From: Caballeronia sp. BR00000012568055
GTDB taxonomy: Bacteria; Pseudomonadota; Gammaproteobacteria; Burkholderiales; Burkholderiaceae
NCBI RefSeq assembly: GCF_029439455.1
Contig: NZ_JAQFVG010000317.1
Location: 1-52,314 of the forward strand
Direction of reading: 5' to 3'
Length of the DNA stretch: 52,314 bases
Shown here: one piece after another, positions 6,834 to 15,829 of the stretch
Layout of the letters: every line of letters starts with the position of its first letter
Numbering within the stretch: position 1 is the first letter of the stretch
Made by a program: the position numbers and the translations under genes
The notes under the pieces: generated by a model
Told to the model about the DNA's origin: nothing
The model's input: only the letters and a program-made list of their open reading frames with translations
The model's database searches: none

Positions 6834-9800
6834 TCAGCGTTGGCGCAGCCACACGCGGCACAGAGAGACCAGCTTATCCACGTCGATAGGCTTGGAAATG
6901 TAATCGTCCGCGCCTGCTTCCAGGCACTTTTCGCGATCGCTCTGCATGGCCTTCGCCGTCAGCGCGATGATCGGCAAACGCGCATGCTGCGGCTGCTTGC
7001 GAATCTCGGTCATGGCGGTGAGGCCGTCCATCTCGGGCATCATGATGTCCATCAGCACGAGGTCGATATGCGTGTGACGCGCCAGCGCTTCGATCGCTTC
7101 GCGGCCGTTGCGCGCGATTTCCAGCGTCGCGCCGAGCGGTTCGATCACACGCGACAACGCGAAGATATTGCGCACGTCGTCTTCGGCGAGAAGAATGGTG
7201 CGCCCTTCGAACACGTCGTCGCGCTGACGCGCCGCGCGCAACATGCGCTGCTGTTCGGGCGGCAGCGCGCTTTCCACGCTATGCAGGAACAGCGTCACTT
7301 CGTCGAGCAAGCGCTCCGGCGATTTCGCACCCTTGATGATGATCGATTTCGAATATCGGCGCAGGCGCTGTTCCTCTTCCGCCGACAACATGCGCCCCGT
7401 ATAAACGATCACCGGCGGCGACGCATGTTCCGCGCGCGTGGACACGCGTTCGAGCAGATCGTAGCCGGAGCCGTCGGGCAGCGCGAGATCCATCACCACG
7501 CAATCGAACACGGCGCGCTGCATTTCTTCGATGGCTTCGGCAATCGTGCCCGCTTCGACGATCACCACGGTTTCGCTCGCCAGCAGCGCGTGAATGCTTT
7601 GACGCAGCGCCGGATCGTCTTCGACGACGAGCACACGACGCATCCCTTGCGATGAACGCGCTTCGAGCTTGCGGATGGCGTGCGCGAGATCATCGCGTGC
7701 GCTTGGCTTGAGCGTGTAGCCGATTGCACCGAGATGGAGCGCGACATCGGCGTGATCGGTGGCGGAGACGATGTGGATCGGAATATGGCGCGTGAGCGGG
7801 TCATGCTTGAGCCATTCGAGCACGGTCAGGCCCGACTGATCCGGCAGACCGATATCGAGCAGAATGCCGTTCGGTTGCAGCGTGCGCGCGAGTTCCACGC
7901 CTTGCGTGGCGGAAGCGGCGTGTACGCAGTCGAAATCGAGTTCGTGCGCGAGGTCGTAGAGAATGCGCGCGAACGGCACGTCGTCTTCGATCACGAGAAT
8001 GGCGCGGTCAGGACGCTTGCGGTCGGCGCGATCATCGGCAATGGGTTGCGTTTCGGGAAGCGTCGGCTTGGGCATCTGCGGAATCGAAGGCGGCGGCGTC
8101 TGAACGACAACCGCGGCCGGTTCCGGCTCCTTCATATGCGCGATGGTGTCGAGCTTCGCGGTCACGGTGCCTTCGCGCGTGGTGATCGGCAAGGTCACGG
8201 AAAACACGCTGCCTCGTCCCGGTTCGCTCGATACCGCCACCGATCCGCCCAGCAATCGCGAGAACTCACGCGAGATCGACAAGCCCAGACCGCTGCCGCC
8301 ATATTTGCGGCTGGTGGTGCCATCGGCTTGCTGGAACGCCTGAAAAATAAGGTCCTGCTTGTCGCGCGCAATGCCGATACCCGTATCGCGTACTTCGAAG
8401 CGCAACGCATTTTCGCCCGCGCGCACGGCGGCGATCGTCACGCTGCCGCGCTCGGTGAACTTGAACGCATTCGACAGCAGATTGCGCAGCACTTGCAGCA
8501 AGCGTTGCTGATCGGTGACGAACACTTGCGGCACGTTTTCGCCCGCATCGACGATAAATTCCAGCGACTTGCTTTCGGCCACCGGCGCGAAGGATTGCTT
8601 GAGCGCGGCGAGAATCGAATCGACACCGGCGGGCGCGAACTGCACATCCATCTGCCCTGCTTCGACCTTCGACAAATCCAGAATGTCGTTGATCAGCGAG
8701 AGCAAATCGCTGTTCGACGAATGAATAGTCGCGGCGTAGCGCACTTGTTCATCGGAGAGATTGCCTTGCTTGTTGTCTTGCAGGAGCTTGGCGAGAATCA
8801 GCGAGCTATTGAGCGGCGTGCGCAATTCGTGCGACATGTTCGCCAGAAACTCGGACTTGTACTGGCTCGCGCGCTCCATTTCCAGCGCGTTCGCCGTGAG
8901 TTCCTGCTGCGCCTGCATCAACTCGGCCTTCTGGCGCTCCAGATTCTGCGAATGCTCTTCCAACTGCACGTTGGTCTGTTCAAGCTCGGCCTGCTGCTGT
9001 TCGAGCCTTGCCTGCGAGTCCTGCAACGCGCGCCCGCGCTCTTCCAATTCCTCGTTCGATACGCGCAGTTCCTCTTGCTGAACCTGCAATTCCTCGCTCT
9101 GCCGTTGCGTTTCTTCGAGCAATTCGACCAGTCTTTGCCGATACCGCGCCGAGCGCAACGCCATGCCAATCGCTTCCGATGCGCCTTCGACCAGGGCGCG
9201 GGCATCGTCGAAACGGCCTTCGTTGCCGACGAAACCGAGTTCGATCGCGCCCGCCACTTCGCCGTCGGCCATCAGCGGCGCGATCAGCACTTGCGATGCG
9301 GCCATCGAGCCGAGCGCGGATCCGGCCTTCAGATAATGCGCGGAGGCATCGCGCAATTCGAGCACGCGCTTTTCTTCCACCGCCTGACCGAGCAAGCCCT
9401 CGCCACGCGCGATTCGCTTCGGCGCGCCGCCTTCATCGGGCAAGGCCCATGCGGCCACGCGCACCAGCGCGTCGGTATCGAGCGAATAAACGACGCCGAC
9501 CTTGGCATCGAGATAAGGCACCAGCGAACGAAGCAGACTCACGCCGATCGAAGCAGGCGACTGTTCGCCGCGCAATTGCAGATTTAACTGCACGATGCCC
9601 TGCTGCAACCATGCGGTCCGTTGAACCGCCAGTCGCGATTTGATATACAGATGCGCCACGCCCGACAGCACCAGCAGCACGAAAATGCCCATCGCGCGAT
9701 TGAGCAGCAGCACTTCGCGCACGCCGGAAGCGTCCGCCGTGGAGAACGCGTAGCCGCCGACCATCAGCGCCGACGACGCCACCGCGACCGCGATCGGCGC

Positions 9801-9962
9801 GGACGGTCTGTCGAGCCACATGCAGAGCACGACAGGCAGCACGTAGAACACCCAGATCGCCACGCGCATGGGCGTGAGCACGTCGATGGCGAACACCACG
9901 CCGAGGGCGATCGCAATGGCTAAATAAATCCAGGAAGCATGGCTTCGAGTGTCTTGAGGCAT
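6834..9962 (-). CDS. Membrane GAF hybrid histidine kinase with three receivers
   Basis: A 1042-residue sensor. Order of parts: about four N-terminal membrane helices (residues 10-110); a GAF domain (about 130-275); a long Glu/Gln-rich coiled coil (about 280-375); HisKA with phospho-His in NMSHELRTPLNSS; HATPase with NLLSNAFKFTERG and GGSGLGLSISRE; then three receivers beginning AILVIEDD (about 655), RRVLVVEDD (about 785) and RTILLAEDD (about 920). Each receiver keeps an acidic pair and a phospho-Asp (LLDIGLP, VMDLALP, LMDIMMP). It heads the operon that continues with cheR, cheB and a receiver-kinase and is the likely input. Coiled GAF kinases with tandem receivers are typical of complex developmental or biofilm decisions, but the signal is unknown. 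Confidence 0.92.
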   Translation of the reverse strand: MPQDTRSHASWIYLAIAIALGVVFAIDVLTPMRVAIWVFYVLPVVLCMWLDRPSAPIAVAVASSALMVGGYAFSTADASGVREVLLLNRAMGIFVLLVLSGVAHLYIKSRLAVQRTAWLQQGIVQLNLQLRGEQSPASIGVSLLRSLVPYLDAKVGVVYSLDTDALVRVAAWALPDEGGAPKRIARGEGLLGQAVEEKRVLELRDASAHYLKAGSALGSMAASQVLIAPLMADGEVAGAIELGFVGNEGRFDDARALVEGASEAIGMALRSARYRQRLVELLEETQRQSEELQVQQEELRVSNEELEERGRALQDSQARLEQQQAELEQTNVQLEEHSQNLERQKAELMQAQQELTANALEMERASQYKSEFLANMSHELRTPLNSSLILAKLLQDNKQGNLSDEQVRYAATIHSSNSDLLSLINDILDLSKVEAGQMDVQFAPAGVDSILAALKQSFAPVAESKSLEFIVDAGENVPQVFVTDQQRLLQVLRNLLSNAFKFTERGSVTIAAVRAGENALRFEVRDTGIGIARDKQDLIFQAFQQADGTTSRKYGGSGLGLSISREFSRLLGGSVAVSSEPGRGSVFSVTLPITTREGTVTAKLDTIAHMKEPEPAAVVVQTPPPSIPQMPKPTLPETQPIADDRADRKRPDRAILVIEDDVPFARILYDLAHELDFDCVHAASATQGVELARTLQPNGILLDIGLPDQSGLTVLEWLKHDPLTRHIPIHIVSATDHADVALHLGAIGYTLKPSARDDLAHAIRKLEARSSQGMRRVLVVEDDPALRQSIHALLASETVVIVEAGTIAEAIEEMQRAVFDCVVMDLALPDGSGYDLLERVSTRAEHASPPVIVYTGRMLSAEEEQRLRRYSKSIIIKGAKSPERLLDEVTLFLHSVESALPPEQQRMLRAARQRDDVFEGRTILLAEDDVRNIFALSRVIEPLGATLEIARNGREAIEALARHTHIDLVLMDIMMPEMDGLTAMTEIRKQPQHARLPIIALTAKAMQSDREKCLEAGADDYISKPIDVDKLVSLCRVWLRQR

Positions 9963-10123
9963 CGTTCACCGGGTATCGTTCGGGTTTGCGCGGGTTTCCC
10001 GCGCGGCAGGCACCGGACCATAGCATGAGCCGCAAGCCCTTGTCACATCGGCCCTAGAAGGGATTTTCGACGCGGCAAGGCTTACGAAAGGCGGCTCGTG
10101 CGACCATCAACAACGAGGTAAGA

Positions 10124-11134
10124 ATGACTGATTTTTCCGGCGCTCGCGTGCTCGTCACCGGCGCTTCGGGCTTTGTCGGATCGAGCGTGGCGCGGCTTCT
10201 GATCGAACGCGGATTCAAGGTGCGCGTGCTGGTGCGCGCCACCAGTCCGCGCAAGAACGTCGAGTCGCTCGATGCGGAAATCGTGGTCGGTGACATGCGC
10301 GACGAAGCATCGATGCGCGCCGCGCTCAAGGGCGTGCGCCTGCTGTTTCACGTCGCGGCGGACTATCGCATCTGGGCCCCGGACCCGAGCGAAATCGAGC
10401 GCGCGAATCTGCAAGGCACGGAAGCGACGATGCGCGCGGCGCTGGCCGAAGGCGTCGAGCGGATCGTATATACGAGCAGCGTGGCGACGCTGAAGGTAAC
10501 GAGTTCGGGCGTGATCGTCGATGAAACCAAGCCTTCGACGCCGGAAAACACCATCGGCGCATACAAGCGCAGCAAGGTGCTGGCCGAGCGCGCCGTCGAA
10601 CGGATGGTCGCGCAGGACGGCTTGCCGGCGGTGATCGTCAATCCATCGACGCCGATCGGCCCACGCGACGTGCGGCCAACGCCGACCGGGCGCATCATCG
10701 TGGAAGCGGCGACGGGCAAGATTCCCGCGTTCGTGGATACCGGCCTCAATCTCGTCCATGTCGATGACGTCGCGCACGGCCATTTGCTGGCGCTGGAGCG
10801 CGGCGTAATCGGCGAGCGATATATCCTGGGCGGCGAGAATCTGCCGCTGCAACAAATGCTGACCGATATCGCCGGTTTCGTCGGGCGCAAGCCGCCGACC
10901 ATCAAATTGCCGCGCGGGCCGCTTTATCCGGTTGCGATCGGCGCGGAGCTGTTCGCCAAATTCAGCGGCAAGGAGCCGATGGTGACGGTGGACGCGCTGC
11001 GCATGTCGAAGAACAAGATGTACTTCACCTCGGCGAAGGCGGAGCGGGAATTGGGGTATCGGGCGCGGTCGTACAAGGACGGTTTGCGCGATGCGCTGGA
11101 CTGGTTTCGGGCCAACGGATATTTGACGAGCTAA
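10124..11134 (+). CDS. hpnA: Hopanoid-associated sugar epimerase HpnA
   Basis: A 336-residue extended short-chain dehydrogenase/epimerase of the HpnA family. The NAD(P) loop is TGASGFVG (residues 12-19). The family marker FHVAADYRIWAPDP follows, then YTSSVATL and the catalytic Y147-KRS-K151 pair. HpnA-type proteins are found in hopanoid clusters and are assigned to side-chain sugar metabolism; the exact reaction is not settled. GAGG lies about 7 bases before the ATG. It is divergent from the hybrid-kinase operon with a 161-base gap and is followed by its own terminator, so it is transcribed alone. Other hpn genes are at 15.8-19.7 kb and 24.5-34.3 kb. Confidence 0.93.
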   Translation: MTDFSGARVLVTGASGFVGSSVARLLIERGFKVRVLVRATSPRKNVESLDAEIVVGDMRDEASMRAALKGVRLLFHVAADYRIWAPDPSEIERANLQGTEATMRAALAEGVERIVYTSSVATLKVTSSGVIVDETKPSTPENTIGAYKRSKVLAERAVERMVAQDGLPAVIVNPSTPIGPRDVRPTPTGRIIVEAATGKIPAFVDTGLNLVHVDDVAHGHLLALERGVIGERYILGGENLPLQQMLTDIAGFVGRKPPTIKLPRGPLYPVAIGAELFAKFSGKEPMVTVDALRMSKNKMYFTSAKAERELGYRARSYKDGLRDALDWFRANGYLTS

Positions 11135-11189
11135 AACACCCAACTCTTCTATAAGACTCAAAAAAAGTTAAGTTATTGATCGAACAAGG

Positions 11190-11212
11190 AAAAGCGCCGT
11201 TTCAGCGCTTTT
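11190..11212 (+). terminator. Rho-independent terminator after hpnA
   Basis: AAAAGCGC (from 11190) pairs with GCGCTTTT (to 11212) around a CGTTTCA loop. The T-run is part of the stem. It separates hpnA from icd. Confidence 0.7.
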
Positions 11213-11329
11213 CGTAAGGCCAGATTCACACGCGCCGCCTGCAAAATCAGGCAGAATAGCGGTTTGTTGCCGGCAAGACGGTAGCTACCGGCGGTTTCCC
11301 CAACCAGTTTTCGGATGTCGAGACAAGCG

Positions 11330-13576
11330 ATGAGTAATCAGCAACCCACCATCATCTACACCCTGACCGACGAAGCTCCGCTGCTCGCGACCAGCGCCTT
11401 TTTGCCGATCATCCGCACTTTCACCGCTCCGGCTGGCGTGAACGTCACGACGAGCGATATCTCCGTCGCGACCCGGATTCTCGGCGAGTTTCCCGAGTTT
11501 CTGACCGACGAACAAAAGGTCCCCGACAACCTCGCTCACCTCGGCGAACTGACGCAGGACGAAGACACCAATATCATCAAGCTGCCGAACATCAGCGCGT
11601 CGGTGCATCAGCTGATCAGCGCGATCAAGGAGCTTCAGGCGAAGGGCTACAAGCTGCCCGACTATCCCGAAGAGCCGAAGAACGACGAAGAAAAAACCAT
11701 CCGCGCACGCTACGGCAAGTGTCTCGGTTCGGCGGTGAATCCGGTGCTGCGCGAAGGCAATTCGGATCGCCGCGCGCCGCTGGCCGTGAAGAACTACGCG
11801 AAGAAGCATCCGCACAGCATGGGCGCGTGGAGCATGGCATCGCGTACGCACGTGGCGCATATGAAGCACGGCGACTTCTATCACGGCGAAAAGTCCATCA
11901 CGAACGACAAAGCGCGCGAAGTGCGCATGGAACTCGTGACCAAGCGCGGCGAAACCATCGTGCTGAAGCCGAAGGTCAAGCTGCAAGCGGGCGAGATCGT
12001 CGATAGCATGTTCATGAGCAAGAAGGCGCTGGTCGCGTTCTACGAAGAACAGATGGAAGACGCGCACAAGACCGGCGTCATGCTGTCGCTGCACGTCAAG
12101 GCGACCATGATGAAAGTATCGCACCCGATCGTTTTCGGTCACGCCGTGAAGGTGTTCTACAAGGACGCGTTCGCCAAGCATGCCAAGCTGTTCGAAGACC
12201 TTGGCGTGAACGTCAACAACGGTCTGGTCGATCTGTACACGAAGATCGAAGCGCTGCCGGAATCGCAGCGCGATGAAGTGATCCGCGACATGCACGCGTG
12301 CCACGAAGCGCGCCCGGCGCTGGCCATGGTGGATTCCGCGAAAGGCATCTCGAACCTGCACGCCCCGAACGACGTGATCGTCGATGCCTCGATGCCCGCC
12401 ATGATCCGCGCAGGCGGCAAGATGTGGGGCGCGGATGGCCGTCCGCAAGACACCAAGTGTCTGATTCCGGAAAGCACGTTTGCGCGCATCTATCAGGAAA
12501 TCATCAACTTCTGCAAGACCAACGGCGCGTTCGACCCGAAGACCATGGGCACGGTGCCGAACGTCGGCCTGATGGCGCAGAAGGCCGAAGAGTACGGCTC
12601 GCACGACAAGACTTACGAGATCGCGGAAGACGGTACGGCGCGCATTGTCGATAACGCAACGGGCGAAGTGCTCGACGCGCTCACGCAGGAAGTCGAAAAG
12701 GGCGATATCTGGCGCATGTGCCTCGTGAAAGACGCGCCGATCCGCGACTGGGTGAAGCTCGCCGTCACGCGCGTGAAGAACTCGGGCACGCCGGCCGTGT
12801 TCTGGCTCGACCCGTATCGTCCGCACGAAAACGAGCTGATCAAGAAGGTCGAAACGTACCTGAAGGATTACGACACAACCGGCCTCGATATCCAGATCAT
12901 GTCGCAGGTCCGCGCGATGCGTTACACGCTCGAACGCGTGATTCGCGGCATGGACACGATTTCGGTCACCGGCAATATCCTGCGCGACTATCTGACGGAC
13001 CTGTTCCCGATCATGGAACTCGGCACCAGCGCGAAGATGCTGTCCATCGTTCCGCTGATGGCGGGCGGCGGGCTGTACGAGACCGGCGCGGGCGGTTCGG
13101 CCCCGAAGCACGTCAAGCAACTGGTCGAAGAAAACCATCTGCGCTGGGATTCGCTGGGCGAGTTTCTGGCGCTGGCGGTATCGCTGGAAGAACTGGGCAT
13201 CAAGAACGACAACGCGCGCGCCAAGCTCGTCGCGAAGGCGCTGGATGCCGCCACCGGCAAGCTGCTCGACAACAACAAGAGCCCGTCGCCCAAGACCGGC
13301 GAATTGGACAATCGCGGCAGCCAGTTCTATCTGGCGATGTACTGGGCGCAGGAACTCGCGAATCAGACCGAAGACCGCGCGCTCGCCGAGCAGTTCGCAC
13401 CGCTCGCCAAGACGCTGGCTGACAACGAGCAGAAGATCATCGGCGAACTCGCGGCGGTTCAGGGCAGCGGCGTGGATATCGGCGGGTACTATCAGCCGGA
13501 CGCGAAGAAGCTCGAAGCAGCGATGCGTCCGAGCAAAACGCTGAACGCGGCGATCGAAGCGGCTCAAACGAAATAA
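11330..13576 (+). CDS. icd: Monomeric NADP-dependent isocitrate dehydrogenase
   Basis: Oxidises isocitrate to 2-oxoglutarate and CO2 in the TCA cycle, giving NADPH. The 748-residue length marks the monomeric (IDH-II) class rather than the 420-residue dimeric enzyme. Family segments seen: [14 protein letters not shown] at the start, VRYG-like [59 protein letters not shown], and [22 protein letters not shown] chose the ATG at 11330 (MSNQQPT) with GAGAC 5 bases upstream; an in-frame ATG at 11315 has no ribosome site. It is a single-gene unit between two terminators. Many Burkholderia relatives also carry the dimeric enzyme elsewhere; that cannot be judged here. Confidence 0.95.
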   Translation: MSNQQPTIIYTLTDEAPLLATSAFLPIIRTFTAPAGVNVTTSDISVATRILGEFPEFLTDEQKVPDNLAHLGELTQDEDTNIIKLPNISASVHQLISAIKELQAKGYKLPDYPEEPKNDEEKTIRARYGKCLGSAVNPVLREGNSDRRAPLAVKNYAKKHPHSMGAWSMASRTHVAHMKHGDFYHGEKSITNDKAREVRMELVTKRGETIVLKPKVKLQAGEIVDSMFMSKKALVAFYEEQMEDAHKTGVMLSLHVKATMMKVSHPIVFGHAVKVFYKDAFAKHAKLFEDLGVNVNNGLVDLYTKIEALPESQRDEVIRDMHACHEARPALAMVDSAKGISNLHAPNDVIVDASMPAMIRAGGKMWGADGRPQDTKCLIPESTFARIYQEIINFCKTNGAFDPKTMGTVPNVGLMAQKAEEYGSHDKTYEIAEDGTARIVDNATGEVLDALTQEVEKGDIWRMCLVKDAPIRDWVKLAVTRVKNSGTPAVFWLDPYRPHENELIKKVETYLKDYDTTGLDIQIMSQVRAMRYTLERVIRGMDTISVTGNILRDYLTDLFPIMELGTSAKMLSIVPLMAGGGLYETGAGGSAPKHVKQLVEENHLRWDSLGEFLALAVSLEELGIKNDNARAKLVAKALDAATGKLLDNNKSPSPKTGELDNRGSQFYLAMYWAQELANQTEDRALAEQFAPLAKTLADNEQKIIGELAAVQGSGVDIGGYYQPDAKKLEAAMRPSKTLNAAIEAAQTK

Positions 13577-13611
13577 GCGAAGTAACACGGTCGAAAGCGC
13601 TGTATCGATCG

Positions 13612-13646
13612 AACCGGCATGGTCTTTTGGGCCATGCCGGTTTTTT
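13612..13646 (+). terminator. Rho-independent terminator after icd
   Basis: AACCGGCATGG (13612-13622) pairs with CCATGCCGGTT (13632-13642). T-run 13641-13646. A strong 11-bp stem. Confidence 0.92.
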
Positions 13647-13709
13647 ACATTTGGAGGATCGCCGCTCTCTACACTGTCCCGCTCGACGTACTGACCGAGA
13701 GGACAACTT

Positions 13710-15194
13710 ATGAAGGCTCAACCGCTCTTCGATCGCGCACTGCGCGCGTTCAACGACGGCGCGTTCGATATTGCATCGAAGCTGATCAACAGGATCATCG
13801 CCACTCATCCGCGTCATGCCGATGCGCTGCATCTGCGTGGCCTTGTCGATTTGAAACGCGGCGCGCCGCACGACGCGCTGAAGTGGCTTACGCGCGCCGT
13901 CGAAGCCTCGCCGCATCCGATTTCCTGCAACAGCCTGAGTGCGGCGCAAACGGATGTGCGCGACTACGCCGCCGCTATTCGAAGCGCGCAACTCGGCTTG
14001 CGCATGGCCGCGCAGCATTTCCCCGATTTACCGACATCGCCGCTCTGGTACAACCTCGGCCGCGCGCATCAGCTTGGACAGCAACCTGAGGCCGCCGCCG
14101 CGAGCTATCGTGAAGCGCTAGCGCGTCACGCCGGTAACGCCGGCGGTCACAATAACCTCGGCACGGTGCTGAAGGATCTCGGCGATTTGAACGCGGGCAT
14201 CGCGCACTTCGAACACGCGATCGCGCTCGAACCCGGCAATCTCGAAGCGCACAGCAACCTCGGGCACGCTTTGCTCGCCGCCGGACGATATGACGAAGCC
14301 TGGCCGTTCTTCGAGCATCGGTGGATCAGTTCGACGGACGCGGGCCGCTTTCCGGTGATCGGCGAAACGGAGTTGCCCTTGCCGCGCTGGTCGGCAGGCG
14401 CGCTTCCCGCCGATACGCGCCTGCTCGTACTGCACGAACAAGGCTTCGGCGACGCGCTGCAGTTCTGCCGTTATCTGACCTTGGCGGCCGGGCGTTTCGC
14501 GCGCATCGGCTATGTGTGTCCCGCGCCGCTGCGGCAGTTATTTGCGCAGTCCATGCCCGACATCGAATTACTCGATGCCGCGCCCGACGACCTGTCGCGC
14601 TGGACTCACTACTGCTCGCTGATGTCCCTGCCGATGCTTTTCGGCACGCGCGTCGAGACCATTCCCGCGCCGATTCCCTATCTCCACGCCGAGCCGCAAC
14701 GCGCGCGCTATTGGAAAACGCGGCTCGGTGACACGAAATCGCCGCGTATCGGCCTGGCATGGGCGGGCGGACATACGGGCAGTCTGGTGGATGGCCGCCG
14801 CAGCATCGCGCCGGACGCGCTTGCGCCGTTGCTGTCGTATCGCGGTGTCCAATGGATCAGCCTGCAAAAAGCCGAAGTCGATGCCAAGAAGCTGCCGCCC
14901 GCGTTCGCCGGACACATCATCGACTGGATGGATGAAGTCCGCGATTTCGCCGATACCGCCGCGCTGATCGACAACCTCGATCTCGTGATCGCCGCCGACA
15001 CCTCCGTCGCGCATCTCGCTGCCGCGATGGGCAAGCGCGTATGGCTGCTGAACCGCTTCGCCGGCTGCTGGCGCTGGCTGCGCGACCGCGACGATACGCC
15101 GTGGTATCCGAATATGCGCCTGTTCACGCAACGCGCGCGCGGCGACTGGGACGAAGTGCTTTCACGCGTGCGCGCCGAACTCGAACGCCTGTAA
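13710..15194 (+). CDS. TPR protein with GT9-like glycosyltransferase fold
   Basis: A 494-residue protein. The N-terminal half (about 1-200) contains tetratricopeptide repeats, for example HADALHLRGLVDLKRGAPHD, GGHNNLGTVLKDLGDLNAGI and LEAHSNLGHALLAAGRYDEA. The C-terminal half (about 210-494) resembles the ADP-heptose:LPS heptosyltransferase (GT9) fold found in many TPR-GT fusion proteins: LHEQGFGDALQFCRYL, PRIGLAWAGG, DFADTAALIDNLDLVIAADTSVAHLAAAMGK, and the WRWLRDRDDTPWYPNMRLF end. The donor and acceptor are unknown; such proteins are often called TPR proteins only. GAGGA precedes the ATG. The small conserved gene that follows may share the transcript. Confidence 0.8.
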   Translation: MKAQPLFDRALRAFNDGAFDIASKLINRIIATHPRHADALHLRGLVDLKRGAPHDALKWLTRAVEASPHPISCNSLSAAQTDVRDYAAAIRSAQLGLRMAAQHFPDLPTSPLWYNLGRAHQLGQQPEAAAASYREALARHAGNAGGHNNLGTVLKDLGDLNAGIAHFEHAIALEPGNLEAHSNLGHALLAAGRYDEAWPFFEHRWISSTDAGRFPVIGETELPLPRWSAGALPADTRLLVLHEQGFGDALQFCRYLTLAAGRFARIGYVCPAPLRQLFAQSMPDIELLDAAPDDLSRWTHYCSLMSLPMLFGTRVETIPAPIPYLHAEPQRARYWKTRLGDTKSPRIGLAWAGGHTGSLVDGRRSIAPDALAPLLSYRGVQWISLQKAEVDAKKLPPAFAGHIIDWMDEVRDFADTAALIDNLDLVIAADTSVAHLAAAMGKRVWLLNRFAGCWRWLRDRDDTPWYPNMRLFTQRARGDWDEVLSRVRAELERL

Positions 15195-15310
15195 CTCGCG
15201 TGCATTGGTGCGATTGTGTGCATTTCGTTACAAGCTCTGGCGGTCGGGCTGAAAGCGAGCAGGTAGAATCGGGGCCTCGCTGCCCGCTCGCAAGACAAAG
15301 ACACATTCGC

Positions 15311-15829
15311 ATGAATATTCAAGAACAGCTTGGCGCGCTGGAGTCGAGCCTCGATGCGCTCCTCCGCGCCGCCGCTTCCGCTCCTGTCGCTCCCATCGCT
15401 CCTCAGACGCAAACGAACGATGACTCCGCGCCCAAAGAACCCGCCGCGTTGACCGAAGCACACGCAGACGAAACCGAAGCCGCCGAACCGCCCGCGCTCG
15501 ACGAACGGCCGACGCTCACCGTAGCGCGCCCGAATCGCGATGCGATCGAAATGACCATCGGCGGGAAGTCGGTGTTGCTGAGTCCGGAAGGAATTTCGGA
15601 GTTGATCGAAGAGCTGTCGAACGTGCGCGCGTCGATGTCGGCGGAACAGCCGCAGGGCATTCCTCAGGGCTGGCGCTTCGCCGCCACCAAAAACCCGGTC
15701 ATGGCGACGCAAAAGTACGCGAACGGCGACCGTCTGCTGGTGCTGCGCCACGGCGGGCACGGCTGGGTGCCGTTCACGTTTTCGCCGAACATGGTCGTCG
15801 AGTTGTACGCCATGTTGACGAAGAAGTAA
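15311..15829 (+). CDS. Small conserved protein of unknown function
   Basis: 172 residues. The N-terminal 75 residues are a helix (MNIQEQLGALESSLDALLRAA) followed by an Ala/Pro/Glu-rich, probably disordered stretch. The C-terminal 95 residues form a compact domain (RPNRDAIEMTIGGKSVLLSPEGISELIEEL, then GWRFAATKNPVMATQKYANGDRLLVLRHGGHGWVPFTFSPNM). I do not recognise a named family. No signal peptide or membrane segment. I chose ATG 15311 because the frame upstream of it is Arg-rich and noncoding-like. A TAGAAT at 15264-15269 could be its -10. It converges on hpnB. Its stop at 15829 would be 2 bases from the ancestral hpnB stop but lies inside the present, frameshifted hpnB frame. Confidence 0.75.
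   Translation: MNIQEQLGALESSLDALLRAAASAPVAPIAPQTQTNDDSAPKEPAALTEAHADETEAAEPPALDERPTLTVARPNRDAIEMTIGGKSVLLSPEGISELIEELSNVRASMSAEQPQGIPQGWRFAATKNPVMATQKYANGDRLLVLRHGGHGWVPFTFSPNMVVELYAMLTKK

Noticed and set aside
7680..9587. 635-codon open frame opposite the hybrid kinase
   Set aside because: Shadow of the kinase; composition is His/Arg-rich with no recognisable domain.
11285..13588. Very long open frame (767 codons) on the strand opposite icd
   Set aside because: Arg/His/Leu-rich shadow caused by high GC in the codon third position; icd is a full-length known enzyme and the antisense frame has no family features.
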